Assembly: GCF_002155685.1 (NCBI RefSeq) | Contig: NZ_MUYK01000016.1 | Span: 1-51,709, forward strand | From: Erythrobacter colymbi | Lineage (GTDB): Bacteria > Pseudomonadota > Alphaproteobacteria > Sphingomonadales > Sphingomonadaceae | Direction of reading: 5' to 3' | DNA length: 51,709 nucleotides | In this document: in pieces, positions 50,044-51,709 of the stretch | Layout of the letters: each line of letters opens with the position of its first letter | Position numbering within the stretch: the stretch's first letter is position 1 | Translations under genes and position numbers: made by a program | The notes under the pieces: model-generated | Database searches by the model: none | Seen by the model: the letters and a program-made list of their open reading frames with translations, nothing else | What the model was told of the DNA's origin: nothing

Positions 50044-51591
50044 TCAGTGGTAGTATTGAGAGCCCCGGATATTGTCGTGCAGGATCGGCTCGCGCTCCGG
50101 GGCTTTGGACACGGGCACCTTGTCGAGCCCCTTTTCGAGGATCGATTTTACAGACGGATAATTGCGCGCGCCGATCTCCAGCGCGCGAAGCGCAGCCGCT
50201 TCAAGGCGCTCAGCGCCGAACCGCTTGGACAAGCCGATGATCCCCAGGCACGAACGGTAGCCTTGCTCGGGATGCGGCCGGTCCTCGATGATGCGCGCCA
50301 TCAACAGCGACAGCATCGGGCCGATCCGGCCCGCCTCCTCCTGGATCTTTGCCGGTGTCCAGTCGAGATAGCGCCGGTGGCTCGATGGCATGTGCTCGGG
50401 CACGGTCGTGTGCCGACCATTGCCACTGCCGCGCATGTGCACCGCGATCCGCTCGCCGCCGAGGAAGATCTCGACGCTGCGGGCCGTGTAACGCACCTCA
50501 ACCTCGCGCCGCGCGTAGCGGTGCGGCACCGAGTAATGATGCTGCTCGAGCGCGATATGGTAATCGAGCCCAACCCGGCAGCGCTTCCATTGCGCATGAA
50601 CCCATGGCTCCGGTGGCAGCGGCTTCAGGTTCGGCGCATCGACCTCCTCGAACAGCTGGCGGCGCGTGCGGCCGAACTGGCGAAGCACACGGCGCTCATT
50701 CAGATCAGCAAGGCACTCGGCAATGGCAGCGTTGAGCTCGGCCAGGCTGTAGAAGATGCGATTGCGCAGACGGCCCAGCACCCAGCGCTCGACGATCCTG
50801 ACACAGGCCTCAACCTTCGCCTTGTCCTTGGGCCTCCTCGGCCGTGCCGGCAGCACTGCCGTCCCGTAATGCCGAGCCATGTCCGTGTAGCTGCGGTTGA
50901 GCATCGGATCGAAGTGGCAAGCCTTGATCACCGCGACCTTGGCATTGTCGGGCACCAGCAGCTGCGGCGCTCCGCCGAAGAATGCGAAGGCAGCATTGTG
51001 AGCCTCGGCCCAGTCAGCAAACTGCTCGGTCCAGGTCGCACACGCAAACGACAGGCTCGAGCCGCCCAGCACCGCGACGAACAGATGCGCATCGCGGATC
51101 TCGCCGGTTCTGCGGTCTACCACCACCGGCACCGTGTCGCCCGCATAATCAACGAACAGCTTCTCACCGCCGGCATGGCTCTGGCGCATCACCAGCGGCA
51201 GCCGGCCTTCCCAGCGCCGGAACAGGTCGCACCACCGGCTGTAGCGATAGCCGTCGGGGTTCGCCGCGTGGTATTCCTCCCACAGGATCTGCAGCGTCAC
51301 GTGCTTGCGCTTCAACTCGCGCGCCACCACCGCCCAGTCGGGCTCAGGCAACTTGCGGCGCCCGGGCTTCACCCCTGGCACGCCGTAGAGCCGGGACTCC
51401 AGGTCGCTGTCCGTCATTTCAGGCTGCACTGGCCAAGTCAGACCCGACCGATCGAACCGCCGAAGCGTATCCCGGACCGTCGTCGGTCCGACCCCGACCC
51501 GCTCGCCAACCACCCGCGTCGAAAGCCCGCAGTCCAGACTCAGACGCAAAATCTCGCGCACATGGCGCATCGTAACTCTCCTCGTCGGCAT
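50044..51591 (-). CDS. istA: IstA, IS21 transposase
   Basis: This is a 515-residue transposase. An N-terminal HTH region (VREILRLSLDCGLSTRVVGERVGVGPTTVRDTL) is followed by the integrase core: EKLFVDYAGDTVPV (first Asp), LLVPDNAKVAV (second Asp), DKAKVEACVRIVERWVLG (Glu), then a C-terminal beta and helical region. I start at ATG 51591, 5 bases after GGAGG; an ATG at 51603 lies inside the ribosome site. It is complete, and with istB the element looks intact apart from its clipped right end. Confidence 0.95.
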   Translation of the reverse strand: MPTRRVTMRHVREILRLSLDCGLSTRVVGERVGVGPTTVRDTLRRFDRSGLTWPVQPEMTDSDLESRLYGVPGVKPGRRKLPEPDWAVVARELKRKHVTLQILWEEYHAANPDGYRYSRWCDLFRRWEGRLPLVMRQSHAGGEKLFVDYAGDTVPVVVDRRTGEIRDAHLFVAVLGGSSLSFACATWTEQFADWAEAHNAAFAFFGGAPQLLVPDNAKVAVIKACHFDPMLNRSYTDMARHYGTAVLPARPRRPKDKAKVEACVRIVERWVLGRLRNRIFYSLAELNAAIAECLADLNERRVLRQFGRTRRQLFEEVDAPNLKPLPPEPWVHAQWKRCRVGLDYHIALEQHHYSVPHRYARREVEVRYTARSVEIFLGGERIAVHMRGSGNGRHTTVPEHMPSSHRRYLDWTPAKIQEEAGRIGPMLSLLMARIIEDRPHPEQGYRSCLGIIGLSKRFGAERLEAAALRALEIGARNYPSVKSILEKGLDKVPVSKAPEREPILHDNIRGSQYYH

Positions 51592-51709
51592 GCATTCCTC
51601 CAACCGTTATCCGGTCGAAAGAATGCCCCAACGATCAGGTGAGCCTCACCTCAAACTGCGCGCGATCATATCGGAATGCTGCGCGCGCAATTCTCGGAAC
51701 ACCGCGCGC

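Larger units (their letters stand above)
49169..51709 (-). mobile_element. IS21-family insertion sequence (right end outside window)
   Basis: istA and istB on the minus strand are flanked by the multiple short terminal repeats typical of IS21. At the left end, TGTGCGGATTCCGA (49169), TATTCCGATCTGATG (49197) and GTTCCGCTTTGATCGCGCGCAG (49220) recur with CGCGCGCA between them. At the right end similar units (minus-strand GTTCCGAGAATTGCGCGC and CATTCCGATATGATCGCGCGCAG) reach the window edge; the last unit should be a little beyond 51709. Confidence 0.9.

Noticed and set aside
50035..51642. Long plus-strand open frame opposite istA
   Set aside because: It is antisense to a clear transposase, is His/Arg/Pro-rich, and has no motif; a GC-rich shadow frame.
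1..51709. CRISPR array or cas genes
   Set aside because: No regularly spaced repeats of 24-40 bases and no Cas motif were seen on reading through; only short tandem and dispersed repeats occur.

Overview
The window looks like accessory DNA from a sphingomonad-type alphaproteobacterium (Sphingomonas/Novosphingobium/Erythrobacter relatives). The reasons are high GC, GTG starts with ATGA/TGATG gene overlaps, an F-type conjugation block of the kind common on sphingomonad plasmids and ICEs, and short dispersed repeats in the gaps. No rRNA, tRNA, CRISPR array or housekeeping operon was found, so I read it as part of a plasmid, ICE or genomic island. Genus level is inference.

Layout. 1-1526 is a complete IS3-family element that has cut off the 5' part of trbC. 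1527-10132 is a plus-strand F-type transfer operon: trbC fragment, traN, a winged-helix-like gene, traF, traH and a traG carrying a C-terminal M23 peptidase domain. 10133-11845 holds small minus-strand genes of unknown role. 12418-36193 is a dense defence island: (i) a minus-strand block with an OLD-family ATPase/TOPRIM nuclease and a UvrD-like helicase (Gabija-like), then an SbcD/YhaO-like phosphoesterase, an SbcC/YhaN-like coiled-coil ATPase and an unknown 364-residue protein; (ii) a Septu-like PtuA/PtuB pair; (iii) a Fic protein with an autoinhibitory motif; (iv) a tight five-gene operon of a three-Cys DUF5131 protein, its partner TcmP, two restriction-endonuclease-like proteins and a small Cys-containing protein; (v) a single-chain type IIL/IIG-like restriction-modification enzyme and a WYL-domain protein.

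36309-42456 is a serine recombinase gene split by a 5540-bp Tn402/Tn5053-like transposon (36893-42432; tniA, tniB, a very short tniQ, res, tniR) whose only cargo is an exported serpin. The split gene can be rejoined exactly across a 5-bp target duplication with one mismatch. 42.6-49.1 kb carries a decayed AbrB/VapC pair, a glutathione S-transferase-like gene, a four-gene MarR-regulated operon (monooxygenase, MarR, small membrane protein, carboxymuconolactone decarboxylase family), an Imm11-like protein, a short tyrosine recombinase and an alpha/beta hydrolase. 49169 to the end is an IS21-family element that interrupted a PaaI-like thioesterase gene after about 20 codons.

How it fits together: conjugation genes move the DNA, several independent anti-phage-like modules occupy the middle, and four classes of mobile element (IS3, Tn402-like, IS21, tyrosine recombinase) have broken at least four genes. 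The most promising candidate for an undescribed system is the DUF5131-TcmP-nuclease-nuclease operon (27124-31427); next are the five-gene block around the Gabija-like pair and the transposon-borne serpin. All functions are read from sequence motifs; no database search was possible.
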